This document shows, piece after piece, positions 1-8,447 of a DNA stretch of 64,000 nucleotides. The notes under the pieces are model-generated. The model saw only the letters and a list, made by a program, of their open reading frames with translations, ran no database searches and was not told where the DNA came from. Position 1 is the first letter of the stretch; each line of letters starts with the position of its first letter. The stretch comes from Elusimicrobiota bacterium (GTDB taxonomy: Bacteria; CAYTYR01; UBA6262), in contig PMCA01000017.1 of the NCBI GenBank assembly GCA_003153935.1, forward strand, positions 83,390 through 147,389, in the 5' to 3' direction. The translations under genes were made by a program, and so were the position numbers.

Positions 1-1
1 A

Positions 2-934
2 CAGAGTAGCCAGTCGTTTTTCCTGACCTCCCATATTAATCCAGACGGCGATTCCATCGCCTGTGAAACCGCCATGGCGCTGTTCCTGGAGCGCCTGGGC
101 AAAAAGAAATATGTCATCGCTAACCGCGATGGCGTGCCGGAGATATACAAGTTCCTGCCCAAGGCCGGCCGCATCATTAAAACCTCCCGGGTAAAAGGTT
201 ATTTTGACGTCGCTCTGATCCTGGACGCCAGCGACCAGGAACGCAGTGGCAATATAATTGACTTGAAAAAGCAAGCCGGGAAAGTGATAGTCATCGATCA
301 TCATTTAAGCGCCGTTCCCTTTGGCGACCTGAACTACCTGGACCGTGAAAGCGCTTCCTGCGCCGAACAGGTATATAACCTGATTATGGCCAAGTTCGGC
401 GAAGTAACCAAAGCTGAAGCCATTTCGATCTATGCCGGCATTGTAACCGAAACCAATAAATTCCAGGAGGCCAATACCAACCCGGCCGCCTTACGCACAG
501 CCGCTTTATTAGTGGAAGCGGGGGTTATACCGACCGCTATATGCAAGCAGATCTATGAACAGAACTGCCTGGAGCAGATCAAGCTGTTGGGTGAGGTCCT
601 GTCAGGGGTGGAGTTAAAGCTGGGTGGTAAAGTCGCCGCATTAACGGTCACCAGGAAAATTTTGCGGGAAACCGGGGCGACCCTGGAACACTGCGAAGGC
701 ACTATTAATTTCGCCCGCTCGATCAAAGGGGTCAGGGTGGCGGTGCTCTTCCGGGAACAGGATGACGGATTCAAGATCAGCCTCCGCTCCAAGGATGATA
801 CTAACGTCAACCAGGTCGCGGTAAAATTCGGCGGCGGCGGACACCAGCGGGCGGCGGGCTTTTTCCTGCGGGGCAGCGGCGCCGCAGTGCGGAAAAAAGT
901 TCTAGCGGAAATTAAAACCATATTAAATAAATGA
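2..934 (+). CDS. nrnA: Bifunctional oligoribonuclease/PAP phosphatase NrnA (DHH-DHHA1), 5' partial
   Basis: Degrades short RNA oligonucleotides and 3'-phosphoadenosine-5'-phosphate in the cytoplasm. The reading frame is open from base 2, so the N-terminus lies outside the window; the ATG at 74 is internal. The first metal motif HINPDGDS is seen at bases 32-55, the DHH triad at 296-304, and the DHHA1 nucleic-acid-binding motif GGGGHQRAAG near the C-terminus (about 829-858). The TGA stop overlaps the ribF ATG (ATGA), implying translational coupling. In many bacteria truB sits between nrnA and ribF; it is absent here. Family assignment is secure; the exact substrate range is inferred. Confidence 0.93.
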   Translation, partial: QSSQSFFLTSHINPDGDSIACETAMALFLERLGKKKYVIANRDGVPEIYKFLPKAGRIIKTSRVKGYFDVALILDASDQERSGNIIDLKKQAGKVIVIDHHLSAVPFGDLNYLDRESASCAEQVYNLIMAKFGEVTKAEAISIYAGIVTETNKFQEANTNPAALRTAALLVEAGVIPTAICKQIYEQNCLEQIKLLGEVLSGVELKLGGKVAALTVTRKILRETGATLEHCEGTINFARSIKGVRVAVLFREQDDGFKISLRSKDDTNVNQVAVKFGGGGHQRAAGFFLRGSGAAVRKKVLAEIKTILNK

Positions 935-1860
935 ACGCCTATTATAGCTTGAAACAAATGAAAAAGTTTAAACTGCCGGTAGTGGTCCTGGGCACCTTTG
1001 ATGGTGTTCATATCGGCCACCGGGAATTGATCCGGACCGCAGTGAAACGGGCCGCCCAGCTGTCCGGTAGCTGCCTGGTCCTGACCTTTGACCATATTCC
1101 CCGGGAAATATTGAAAAAAAATGTTTATGACGTTTTGCTGACCTCCCTGGCGGAAAAAGTGCGCTTGATCGGAGCCCTGGGAGTGGACGCTATCCTGGTC
1201 ATGAAATTCAACCGTCAACTGGCCCGCCAGGCGCCCGGAGATTTTGTCCGCAATGTCCTGGTAAAGGGTTTAGGCGTTAAGTTGCTGGTAGTCGGGGAGA
1301 ATTACCGTTTTGGCGCGGGGCAGGCCGGCGGAGTGGAGCAATTGAAGGCGCTAGGACGGAAATTCGGGTTCCAGGTACTGATCGTGCCGAACCGGCAGGT
1401 GCGGGGTAGGAAAGTGTCCAGCACTTGGATCCGGGAGTTATTACAGCAGGGCCAGATCGCCGCCGCCAACAAACTGCTGGGCCGGAGGTTCAGCGTAGCC
1501 GGGACCGTGAGCAAAGGGAGACATTTTGGTACCAGTATCGGTTTCCCGACCGCCAACCTGCGTCTGGACCGGAGAATGTTGCTGCCGTCTGGCGTGTTTG
1601 CCGCCATGGTTACCGTCGCCGGACGAAGGTACCGGGCGGTGGTAAATATCGGGTTGCGGCCTTCGATCCGGGAGACCCGTAAAGAGCGGCTGGTAGAAGC
1701 TTTTATCTTCGGTTTCCATAAAATGATCTATAAGCAGGCCCTGGTAATAGAAATGGTCAGAAGAATACGCGCCGAGAGGTTTTTCGCCGATAAAAAGCAG
1801 CTGGCGGCCCAGATCGCCCGGGATGCGGACCGGGCCCGGCAAATCCTGCGCCGCGCATAA
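931..1860 (+). CDS. ribF: Bifunctional riboflavin kinase/FAD synthetase RibF
   Basis: Makes FMN from riboflavin and then FAD. At 309 aa it has the usual length. The N-terminal adenylyltransferase carries GTFDGVHIGH at residues 21-30 and the STWIRELL segment near 164-171. The C-terminal riboflavin kinase has the flavin/ATP loop GFPTAN at 204-209. It starts by a 4-nt overlap with nrnA and is followed after 87 nt by rpsO. No FMN riboswitch is visible within the window. Assignment is firm from both domain signatures and the rbfA/nrnA-ribF-rpsO-pnp neighbourhood. Confidence 0.96.
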   Translation: MNAYYSLKQMKKFKLPVVVLGTFDGVHIGHRELIRTAVKRAAQLSGSCLVLTFDHIPREILKKNVYDVLLTSLAEKVRLIGALGVDAILVMKFNRQLARQAPGDFVRNVLVKGLGVKLLVVGENYRFGAGQAGGVEQLKALGRKFGFQVLIVPNRQVRGRKVSSTWIRELLQQGQIAAANKLLGRRFSVAGTVSKGRHFGTSIGFPTANLRLDRRMLLPSGVFAAMVTVAGRRYRAVVNIGLRPSIRETRKERLVEAFIFGFHKMIYKQALVIEMVRRIRAERFFADKKQLAAQIARDADRARQILRRA

Positions 1861-1866
1861 TTATAC

Positions 1867-1895
1867 TTGTATTTTAACGCGATTTATGCTAAACT
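1867..1895 (+). promoter_or_regulatory. Candidate promoter for rpsO
   Basis: TTGTAT (1867-1872), a 17-nt spacer and TAAACT (1890-1895) lie just after ribF. Both boxes are only partial matches to the housekeeping consensus. The roughly 50-nt leader that follows could be where S15 represses its own translation, as known in other bacteria; no leader structure was confirmed. Confidence 0.35.
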
Positions 1896-1947
1896 TTAAA
1901 ATTGTATCCGTGAGTATACTAAGTAACTTCAGAGAGGAGCAAAGAAA

Positions 1948-2217
1948 ATGGTTTTAACCAAGGAACGCAAGCAAGCGGTAATCTCGAATTTCAAGAAAAA
2001 CGAGAAAGACACGGGCTCGGCCGAAGTGCAGATCGCCCTGATCACGGAAAGGATCAACCAGCTGACCGGGCATTTCAAGGCGCATAAGAAAGACCATCAT
2101 TCCCGGCAGGGACTGCTGAAACTGGTAGGACAGAGAAGGCGTTTACTGAATTACCTCAAGAAGTACGATTTGGCTAAGTATCGCGCGATCCTGGATAAAC
2201 TGGATCTGCGTAAATAG
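1948..2217 (+). CDS. rpsO: 30S ribosomal protein S15
   Basis: Binds the central domain of 16S rRNA early in small-subunit assembly. The 89-residue protein matches the family length exactly and contains the family pattern with [14 protein letters not shown] at about 46-59 and [10 protein letters not shown] at about 61-70. A strong Shine-Dalgarno sequence, GAGAGGAG, lies at about 1932-1939, 8 nt before the ATG. It sits between ribF and pnp, the standard arrangement, where S15 and PNPase are commonly cotranscribed. Confidence 0.98.
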   Translation: MVLTKERKQAVISNFKKNEKDTGSAEVQIALITERINQLTGHFKAHKKDHHSRQGLLKLVGQRRRLLNYLKKYDLAKYRAILDKLDLRK

Positions 2218-2247
2218 TAACATAGTCGGAAAGGATTTTAAACAGAG

Positions 2248-4335
2248 ATGAATAAGAAAACAGTAAGTATGGAATTGAACGGCAAAACACTGAAATTTGA
2301 AACGGGTGAGTGGGCCAAGCAGGCTCAGGGTTCGGTAGTAGCTTCCTTCGCTGAAACGGTAGTGTTGGCGGCGGTGGGCGTAGCCGCCCAACCCAAAGAA
2401 AACCAGGACTTCTTCCCTTTAACGGTAGATTACCGCGAGCGGACCGCTGCGGCGGGAAAGATACCCGGGGGATTTTTTAAACGGGAGGGCAGACCGAGAG
2501 AGAAAGAGATACTGACCTCGCGTTTGATCGACCGGCCGATCCGGCCGCTGTTCCCCGAAGGATTCCGTAATGAGATCCAGATCAACGTGACCCTGTTGTC
2601 GACCGATACGCAAAACGATCCGGATGTGGTCGCCATTTGCGCCAGTTCGCTGGCGCTGGGTTTGACCGGCGTTCCTTTTTCGCACCTGGTCGCAGCGGTA
2701 AGGGTCGGCAAAGTAGAAGGGCAATTGGTAGTTAATCCGACCATGGACGAGCTGAAGAACAGTCCCTTTGACGTGGTCGTGGCGGGTACCAAGGACGCCG
2801 TAACCATGATCGAAGGCGGCGCCAACCAGGTTAGCGAAGAAGAGATACTGGAAGCAATACTTTTAGGTCATAAAACCATTAAAGATATAATTAAGATAGA
2901 AGCGGAATTGATCGCGCAGGCGGGTGTTAAAAAGAAAGAATATCCCATTGCCGTCATTGATCCCGCATTAACCGCAGAAGTAGAAAAATTCGCGGCTGGG
3001 TTTATCAAGGAGATCGTCCAGGTCACCGAGAAAAAAGCCCGGGAAGAGGTCCAGGATAAGAGAATTGCTGAAACTCAGGCGAATTTCCTGGAAAAATATC
3101 CGGAACAGGCCGGTGTGATCAAGCAGGTATTTGACAAGATGCTGGAGAAAGAGATCAGGCGCCTGATACTGGAAGAGCATAAACGCCTGGACGGACGGGG
3201 TTTTGACGACATCCGGCCGATCAGCGGCCAGGTCGGTATTCTGCCGCGCACTCACGGCTCAGCGCTCTTCACCCGCGGGCAAACACAAGCATTGGTAACC
3301 ACCACCCTGGGCACCATGGATGACCGCCAGATCATGGATGAACTGGAAGGCGAGTACAAGAAGAAATTCATGCTGCACTATAATTTCCCTTCTTTTGCCA
3401 CCGGTGAAGTAAAACCGAACCGCGGACCCGGACGCCGCGAGATAGGGCACGGCGCTTTAGCGGAAAGATCGCTCTCGCCCGTACTGCCCGGAGAAGAAAA
3501 ATTCCCCTATACGATCAGGATCGTTTCCGATATTCTTGAATCCAACGGTTCGTCCTCGATGGCCAGTGTTTGCGGCGGCTGTCTCTCCCTGATGGACGCG
3601 GGCGTACCCTTAGCTCATCCAGTTGCCGGTATTTCCATCGGGCTGGTGCTGGAAAATGGCAAGTTCGCCACTTTTACGGATATCAGCGGGCACGAGGACC
3701 ATTACGGCGACATGGATTTCAAAGTAGCCGGAACTGTGGACGGGATAACCGCGATCCAGTTAGATATTAAAACCGAAGGTTTAAGTCACGACATACTGGT
3801 AGAGGCGTTGACCAAGGCCAAGGCCGGCCGTTTGTTCATATTGGGCAAAATGGCCGAAGTCCTGCCGGAAAGCCGCCCGAATATCTCCAGCTTCGCACCT
3901 AAGATCGCCATTATCCAGATCGATACCGACAAGATCAAGAACGTTATCGGCCCTGGCGGCAAGGTGATAAAGAAGATCATCGAGGACACGAAAGCCGAGA
4001 TAGATATTGAAGATGACGGCAAGGTTTTTGTTTCCGGTCCCAACCAGGCGTCAGTCGACGCGGCTTTGGAAATGATCGGCTACCTGACGGCGGACGCGGA
4101 GATCGGGCGCAACTATAAAGGCAAGGTCACCCGCCTGATGAATTTTGGCGCGTTCGTGGAGATCATACCCGGCAAGGAAGGCCTGGTGCATATATCGCAG
4201 TTAGCCGAAGGCCGGACTGAAAAAGTTGAAGACGTAGTCAAGGAAGGCGATGAGATCGAAGTGAAAGTAGTGGAAATCGATTCTCAGGGCCGTATCAATC
4301 TCAGCCGCAAGGCCGTGTTGCGGGAGAAAAGATAA
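2248..4335 (+). CDS. pnp: Polyribonucleotide nucleotidyltransferase (PNPase)
   Basis: Phosphorolytic 3'-to-5' exoribonuclease of the RNA degradosome. The 695-aa protein has two RNase PH cores, a KH domain (about 548-610, with the GPGGKVIKKI loop) and a C-terminal S1 domain (about 618-690, MNFGAFVEI). The catalytic acidic motif DMD is at 488-490. It begins 30 nt after rpsO behind a moderate GGAAAGGA ribosome site. The end lies 15 nt before accB with an AAAGGAG site between them, so it is probably one transcript. Nothing is truncated. Confidence 0.98.
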   Translation: MNKKTVSMELNGKTLKFETGEWAKQAQGSVVASFAETVVLAAVGVAAQPKENQDFFPLTVDYRERTAAAGKIPGGFFKREGRPREKEILTSRLIDRPIRPLFPEGFRNEIQINVTLLSTDTQNDPDVVAICASSLALGLTGVPFSHLVAAVRVGKVEGQLVVNPTMDELKNSPFDVVVAGTKDAVTMIEGGANQVSEEEILEAILLGHKTIKDIIKIEAELIAQAGVKKKEYPIAVIDPALTAEVEKFAAGFIKEIVQVTEKKAREEVQDKRIAETQANFLEKYPEQAGVIKQVFDKMLEKEIRRLILEEHKRLDGRGFDDIRPISGQVGILPRTHGSALFTRGQTQALVTTTLGTMDDRQIMDELEGEYKKKFMLHYNFPSFATGEVKPNRGPGRREIGHGALAERSLSPVLPGEEKFPYTIRIVSDILESNGSSSMASVCGGCLSLMDAGVPLAHPVAGISIGLVLENGKFATFTDISGHEDHYGDMDFKVAGTVDGITAIQLDIKTEGLSHDILVEALTKAKAGRLFILGKMAEVLPESRPNISSFAPKIAIIQIDTDKIKNVIGPGGKVIKKIIEDTKAEIDIEDDGKVFVSGPNQASVDAALEMIGYLTADAEIGRNYKGKVTRLMNFGAFVEIIPGKEGLVHISQLAEGRTEKVEDVVKEGDEIEVKVVEIDSQGRINLSRKAVLREKR

Positions 4336-4350
4336 AGGAGCGTCTTAAAC

Positions 4351-4797
4351 GTGACCGAAGAGGATTTGAAGGAAATAAAAAAGATCTTTAAGTTCATGGT
4401 TAAGGAAGACCTGGTGGAACTGGACGTGCAGGATAAGGATTACAAGCTTAAACTGCGCCGTAAGGAAACCCGGGCCCATACCTCCGCCGCGCCTCTGGTC
4501 GTAGACCTGGAACCGGCGTCTCGGACCAAGGAAAACGGCGAGAAAATTATCGACGGGGCCGTCAAAATAACGGCGCCTTTGGGAGGCGTGTTCTATCGCT
4601 CGCCCGCGCCCGGCGCTGACTCTTTTGTGACCGAGGAAGAAGAGGTCAAGAAAGGCCAGACCCTCTGTATTATCGAGGCTATGAAAATGATGAACGAGAT
4701 CCAGTCGGAAGTCAGCGGCAAACTGGTGAAGATCGTTCCGGAGAACGGTAAGAGGGTGGATGCCGGAGAAACGCTTTTCCTGGTGATACCGGCGTAA
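4351..4797 (+). CDS. accB: Biotin carboxyl carrier protein of acetyl-CoA carboxylase
   Basis: Carries the biotin that moves CO2 in the first step of fatty acid synthesis. The start is GTG at 4351, preceded by AAAGGAG at about 4335-4341. The N-terminus resembles AccB, with a charged helix and a DYKLKLRRKE segment. The C-terminal biotinyl domain has the EAMKMMNE motif with the biotinylated lysine at K112. Total length is 148 aa. The usual partner accC does not follow; the gene instead precedes a DUF2582 gene with its own promoter. A carrier for another biotin enzyme is possible, but the N-terminal region favours AccB. Confidence 0.93.
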   Translation: MTEEDLKEIKKIFKFMVKEDLVELDVQDKDYKLKLRRKETRAHTSAAPLVVDLEPASRTKENGEKIIDGAVKITAPLGGVFYRSPAPGADSFVTEEEEVKKGQTLCIIEAMKMMNEIQSEVSGKLVKIVPENGKRVDAGETLFLVIPA

Positions 4798-4813
4798 CAA
4801 AATTATTTTTTTC

Positions 4814-4843
4814 TTGACAAATATAGGGAATGCTTGATAGAAG
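4814..4843 (+). promoter_or_regulatory. Candidate promoter for the DUF2582 gene
   Basis: A perfect -35 box, TTGACA (4814-4819), sits 16 nt after the accB stop. The best -10 candidate is TAGAAG (4838-4843) at an 18-nt spacing, which is weak. The -35 match and its position in the gap support an independent start for the next gene. Confidence 0.45.
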
Positions 4844-4865
4844 AAATAAACAGGAGGTGATTAGT

Positions 4866-5063
4866 ATGATAGAGAAAATCGGCGATATCGCTGGTAAAAT
4901 TTACCAGTATCTGGAAAAGAACGGCGAAACCTCGGTGCTTAAGCTCAAGACCAGTTTAAAGAGCTCCAACAGCCTGGTTTGCATGGGGATCGGCTGGCTG
5001 GCCCGCGAAGATAAAGTCAGTGTCAAAGACGCCAAGAAAGATGTAAAAGTTTCCTTGAAGTAG
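4866..5063 (+). CDS. DUF2582-type small winged-helix protein
   Basis: A 65-residue protein matching the DUF2582 winged-helix family by the pattern IGDIAGKIYQYLEKNGETS, then SLVCMGIGWLAREDKV, then a short beta wing. The ATG at 4866 is chosen because a perfect AGGAGGTGA ribosome site (4852-4860) precedes it; an upstream in-frame ATG at 4830 has none. Members are presumed nucleic-acid binders but their role is not established. It lies between accB and spoVG and probably forms a two-gene unit with spoVG, whose start is 25 nt downstream. Possible role: an abundant small DNA-binding regulator (inference). Confidence 0.8.
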   Translation: MIEKIGDIAGKIYQYLEKNGETSVLKLKTSLKSSNSLVCMGIGWLAREDKVSVKDAKKDVKVSLK

Positions 5064-5087
5064 ATTCAATCATAGTTGGGGGTTGAA

Positions 5088-5384
5088 ATGGCAGAGGAAA
5101 AATCTTTCGTGATCACGGGTGTAAAGATAAAGAAAGTGAAAAAAGAAGGCAACCTGAAAGCCTGGGCCACCATCACTATCAATGACAGTATCGTGATGCG
5201 TGATATCCGCGTGTTGAACGGCGAGAAGGGCCTCTTTATCGGCATGCCCGGCAGAAAGAGAAGCGACGGTAAATACAGCGACACCGTTTACATCAAAAAC
5301 ACTGAGATCAAGGAAGATATAAATAAGGCGATCCTGGAAAAATACGATACTACTTCGGATTCCGACCTGACCGACGAATTTTAA
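5088..5384 (+). CDS. spoVG: SpoVG family regulator
   Basis: SpoVG proteins are small site-specific DNA/RNA-binding regulators, named from Bacillus sporulation but widespread in non-spore-formers. The 98-aa product has the family core: VKIKKVKKEGNLKAWATIT, then DSIVMRDIRVLNG, then GLFIGMPGRKRSDGKY. The ATG at 5088 is preferred over a TTG at 5076 because TTGGGGGT at 5076-5083 can act as its ribosome site. It closes a short unit with the DUF2582 gene and is followed by a strong terminator. There is no evidence here for sporulation. Confidence 0.93.
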   Translation: MAEEKSFVITGVKIKKVKKEGNLKAWATITINDSIVMRDIRVLNGEKGLFIGMPGRKRSDGKYSDTVYIKNTEIKEDINKAILEKYDTTSDSDLTDEF

Positions 5385-5412
5385 GTTCTAATAATTTAGT
5401 ATTATATTAAGA

Positions 5413-5446
5413 AACAGCCATAATTTATTATGGTTGTTTTTTTTTG
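5413..5446 (+). terminator. Rho-independent terminator after spoVG
   Basis: An 11-bp stem, AACAGCCATAA (5413-5423) against TTATGGTTGTT (5428-5438) with one G-U pair, a TTTA loop, then a run of T residues to 5446. It separates the spoVG unit from uppP. The T-rich tail overlaps the proposed -35 box of the uppP promoter. Confidence 0.85.
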
Positions 5447-5462
5447 GCGTTTATGATAAGAT
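5434..5462 (+). promoter_or_regulatory. Candidate promoter for uppP, very short leader
   Basis: TTGTTT (5434-5439), a 17-nt spacer and TAAGAT (5457-5462). Transcription would begin near 5469, only about 6 nt before the uppP ATG at 5475. No Shine-Dalgarno sequence is visible, so a leaderless or near-leaderless message is possible. Confidence 0.45.
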
Positions 5463-5474
5463 ATTTACTACTTT

Positions 5475-6278
5475 ATGACCATTTTTCAGGCGATAATTTT
5501 AGGCATAGTGCAAGGCGCAGGAGAATTCCTGCCGGTTTCCAGTTCGGGACACCTGGTGGCCCTGCCGCAGATCCTGGGCTGGGAAGACCCGGGACTGGTT
5601 TTTGATATTGCCCTCCATTGGGGCACCCTGATCGCTGTCCTGGTGTACTTCTGGCGGGATTGGGTGCTGCTGGTACGCAGCGGCCTGACGGGCGCCAAGA
5701 ATCTGGAAGGTAAGATGTTCTGGTATCTGCTGGTAGCTACGTTGCCCGGAGCCGGTTTGGGTTATTTGCTGGAGCATGCGGTGGAGAACCAGTTCCGCAA
5801 TATCCTGCTGGTCGGGATAGCCTTGATAGTGATGGGCGCGATCTTGTACGCGGCTGACCGTTTCGGTAATAAGAGCGTATCTTTTGCCCAGATCAATTTC
5901 CGTCAAAGTTTAGCCATCGGTTTCAGCCAGGCCCTGGCGATAATTCCCGGGGTGTCCAGGTCGGGAGCGACTATCAGCTGCGCCAGGATGTTGGGCATCG
6001 ACCGGGTCAGCGCGGCGCGTTTTTCTTTCCTGCTATCCACTCCCATCATCCTCGGATCGGCGGCCTTACCCCTGCGCAAAATAATGCACCAGGGATTTCA
6101 CTTTCCTCTGGAGCCTTTTATCGCGGGTATAGTTACTGCCGCTCTGGTCGGTTTGGTAAGCATCAGATTTCTCTTGAACTACCTGAAAAGATCCGATTTG
6201 CGCATTTTTGTCTGGTATCGTTTCTTGTTTGGCGGCATGTTAATATTATTTTATTTTCTTAGCAAGAAGGGGATATAG
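5475..6278 (+). CDS. uppP: Undecaprenyl-diphosphatase UppP (BacA family)
   Basis: Integral membrane phosphatase that recycles undecaprenyl pyrophosphate to the lipid carrier needed for peptidoglycan and polysaccharide export. The 267-aa protein has the two family signatures: EFLPVSSSGHL with conserved glutamate and serines at about 17-27, and PGVSRSGATI near 158-167. Several hydrophobic segments follow. The start at 5475 has no ribosome site, unlike most genes here. The TAG stop abuts the ftsK ATG with no gap, so ftsK is probably translationally coupled. Confidence 0.95.
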   Translation: MTIFQAIILGIVQGAGEFLPVSSSGHLVALPQILGWEDPGLVFDIALHWGTLIAVLVYFWRDWVLLVRSGLTGAKNLEGKMFWYLLVATLPGAGLGYLLEHAVENQFRNILLVGIALIVMGAILYAADRFGNKSVSFAQINFRQSLAIGFSQALAIIPGVSRSGATISCARMLGIDRVSAARFSFLLSTPIILGSAALPLRKIMHQGFHFPLEPFIAGIVTAALVGLVSIRFLLNYLKRSDLRIFVWYRFLFGGMLILFYFLSKKGI

Positions 6279-8447
6279 ATGAAATTGTTCAGTTACTGGA
6301 AGAAAGACAAAAGAAAAAACGAGGTCTACGGGCTGATCCTGTTCGCCACCTCGCTGCTGATCATCCTGTCCCTGGTGCCAAGTCCCGGCGGCGGCAATTT
6401 TATCGGCCTTTTCGGGCGACTGGTGGCCAAGTACCTGAAGGATATTTTCGGCCTGTTCGGGGCCTATTTTATACCGGTGATCATGGTTATCTGGGGCTTT
6501 GAGAGGATCGAGCAGGAGGACCAGGAAAAGATGTACCTGCAGATCACCGGCGTGATCCTGCTGCTGCTGTCCAGCTGCACACTGGTCAGCCTCTTCAAGA
6601 ATGACACCTATTTGCCAGCCGGCATGTGGGGCGGGTATATCGGGACATTTTTAAGTCTGTTCCTGCGCAAAGCTTTTGGCACCATCGGCGCGGGCATTAT
6701 CCTGATCACCACCGGCATTATAAGTTTTGTCTTAACTACTGAATTTTCCCTGGCGGAACTGCTTAATACTATCAAGAGCAAGATCGAAGATATGCGGGAA
6801 AACCGCCCGATAGTGAAGAAAAGCACTATCGCCGATATGATCAAGAAGCCGGTAAAGAAGGCTAAGGAACTGCCGGAGATAAAAGTTACCGAAAGACCGG
6901 CGAAACCCCTGATTAATTTCGGTTCCCGCCATAATGATAAACACGATAACCCCGCGCGGGAAATCAAAGCTGAGACCAAGGCTACCCCGGCCGGGAAAAA
7001 CCGGCCGTTGAACGGCTTCGAATTGCCGGCTATATCCATGCTGGATGAAAGAGTTAAAGGGAAATCGCAAATGAGCGAACAGGAACTGCAGGCCAACGCT
7101 TCCCTGCTGCAGCAAACCCTGGCTAATTTCGGTATCGAGGCGCAGGTAGTGGAAGTGCACCCGGGGCCGGTCATCACCCGGTACGATCTGCAGCCGTCCA
7201 GCGGGGTTAAGGTCAACCGGATCACCGCCCTGGAAAATGACATCGCCCTGGCCCTGCATGCTTCTACCGTGCGCATCCTGGCGCCCATACCGGGCAAAGG
7301 CGCGGTGGGTATAGAAGTGCCCAATACTAAATCGGAGATGGTCAGCCTGCGCGAGATCTTCGAAACCGACGAATTCCAAAAAGCGGAAGGTAAACTGTTG
7401 ATGGCGTTGGGCAAAACCGTCAGCGGTCAGACTATGGTGGCCAATATGCAGGAGATGCCGCACCTACTGATCGCCGGCGCCACTGGTTCCGGCAAGAGCG
7501 TCTGCATTAACACTTTGATAACCAGTATTCTTTATAAAGCTACTCCTGACGAAGCCCGGTTCCTGATGATCGATCCCAAGATGATCGAGCTGCCGGTTTA
7601 TAACGGCATACCTCATTTATTGGCTCCGGTCATTACCAATGTCAAACAAGCGGCCGGCGCGTTAAGGGGCATGGTAGTGGAGATGGAGCGCCGTTACAAG
7701 ATACTGGCCGGCTCGCGGGCCCGCAACATCGACGCCCATAACAAAATGCCCAACGCGGAAAAAATGCCTTATATAATCGTGGTCATAGATGAGTTAGCAG
7801 ACTTGATGATCCTGCAAACCAACGTTGAGGTTGAGGACGCCATCGCCCGCCTGGCCCAGATGGCCAGGGCGGTCGGCATACATTTGATCCTGGCCACCCA
7901 GCGGCCGTCGGTGGACGTGATCACCGGAGTGATCAAGGCCAATTTCCCGGCCCGGATTGCTTTCCAGGTATTAAGCAAGATCGATTCCCGTATTATCCTG
8001 GACAGCGGCGGCGCGGAGGACCTGGTAGGGCGCGGCGACATGCTGTTCCTGCCGCCGGGAGCGCCCAAGCCGACCCGTTTGCAGGGAGCCTACGTCAGTG
8101 ACGGCGAAGTGAACCGGATAGTGGAATTTCTTGGCAAACAAGCTAAACCCGAATACAAAGAGGAAATATTACAATCCGCGCAGAACGTGGACCTGGAGAA
8201 TAAACGACTGGAGAAAGACGACCGTTTCGTGGAAGCGGTCAAGTTGATAGTCAACACCCGGCAAGCGTCCATCTCGCTTTTACAGAGACGGCTGGGCATA
8301 GGATATAATCACGCCGGACGGATCATTGACCAGATGGAGCAGGAAGGGATAGTTGGCCCGGCGGACGGGACCAAGCCGCGGGAAGTGTTGATCGATGATA
8401 AATATTTGCAGGATATGGAGAAAAGCGAAAATGCGCCGCCACTTTAA
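6279..8447 (+). CDS. ftsK: DNA translocase FtsK/SpoIIIE
   Basis: Septum-located ATP-driven DNA pump that clears and resolves chromosomes during division. The 722-aa protein has about four N-terminal membrane segments within residues 18-160, a short charged linker, then the RecA-like motor. Walker A GATGSGKS is at 400-407 and Walker B IIVVIDELADLM near 505-516. The C-terminal gamma winged-helix domain (about 646-706) would read polar KOPS/SRS sequences. The linker is short compared with E. coli FtsK, as in SpoIIIE-sized proteins. xerD, whose product FtsK activates, is in the same run of genes. Confidence 0.96.
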   Translation: MKLFSYWKKDKRKNEVYGLILFATSLLIILSLVPSPGGGNFIGLFGRLVAKYLKDIFGLFGAYFIPVIMVIWGFERIEQEDQEKMYLQITGVILLLLSSCTLVSLFKNDTYLPAGMWGGYIGTFLSLFLRKAFGTIGAGIILITTGIISFVLTTEFSLAELLNTIKSKIEDMRENRPIVKKSTIADMIKKPVKKAKELPEIKVTERPAKPLINFGSRHNDKHDNPAREIKAETKATPAGKNRPLNGFELPAISMLDERVKGKSQMSEQELQANASLLQQTLANFGIEAQVVEVHPGPVITRYDLQPSSGVKVNRITALENDIALALHASTVRILAPIPGKGAVGIEVPNTKSEMVSLREIFETDEFQKAEGKLLMALGKTVSGQTMVANMQEMPHLLIAGATGSGKSVCINTLITSILYKATPDEARFLMIDPKMIELPVYNGIPHLLAPVITNVKQAAGALRGMVVEMERRYKILAGSRARNIDAHNKMPNAEKMPYIIVVIDELADLMILQTNVEVEDAIARLAQMARAVGIHLILATQRPSVDVITGVIKANFPARIAFQVLSKIDSRIILDSGGAEDLVGRGDMLFLPPGAPKPTRLQGAYVSDGEVNRIVEFLGKQAKPEYKEEILQSAQNVDLENKRLEKDDRFVEAVKLIVNTRQASISLLQRRLGIGYNHAGRIIDQMEQEGIVGPADGTKPREVLIDDKYLQDMEKSENAPPL

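Noticed and set aside
1861-1947. A defined S15 autoregulatory structure in the rpsO leader
   Set aside because: Such leaders are not conserved in sequence between phyla, and no clear pseudoknot or three-way junction could be drawn by eye.
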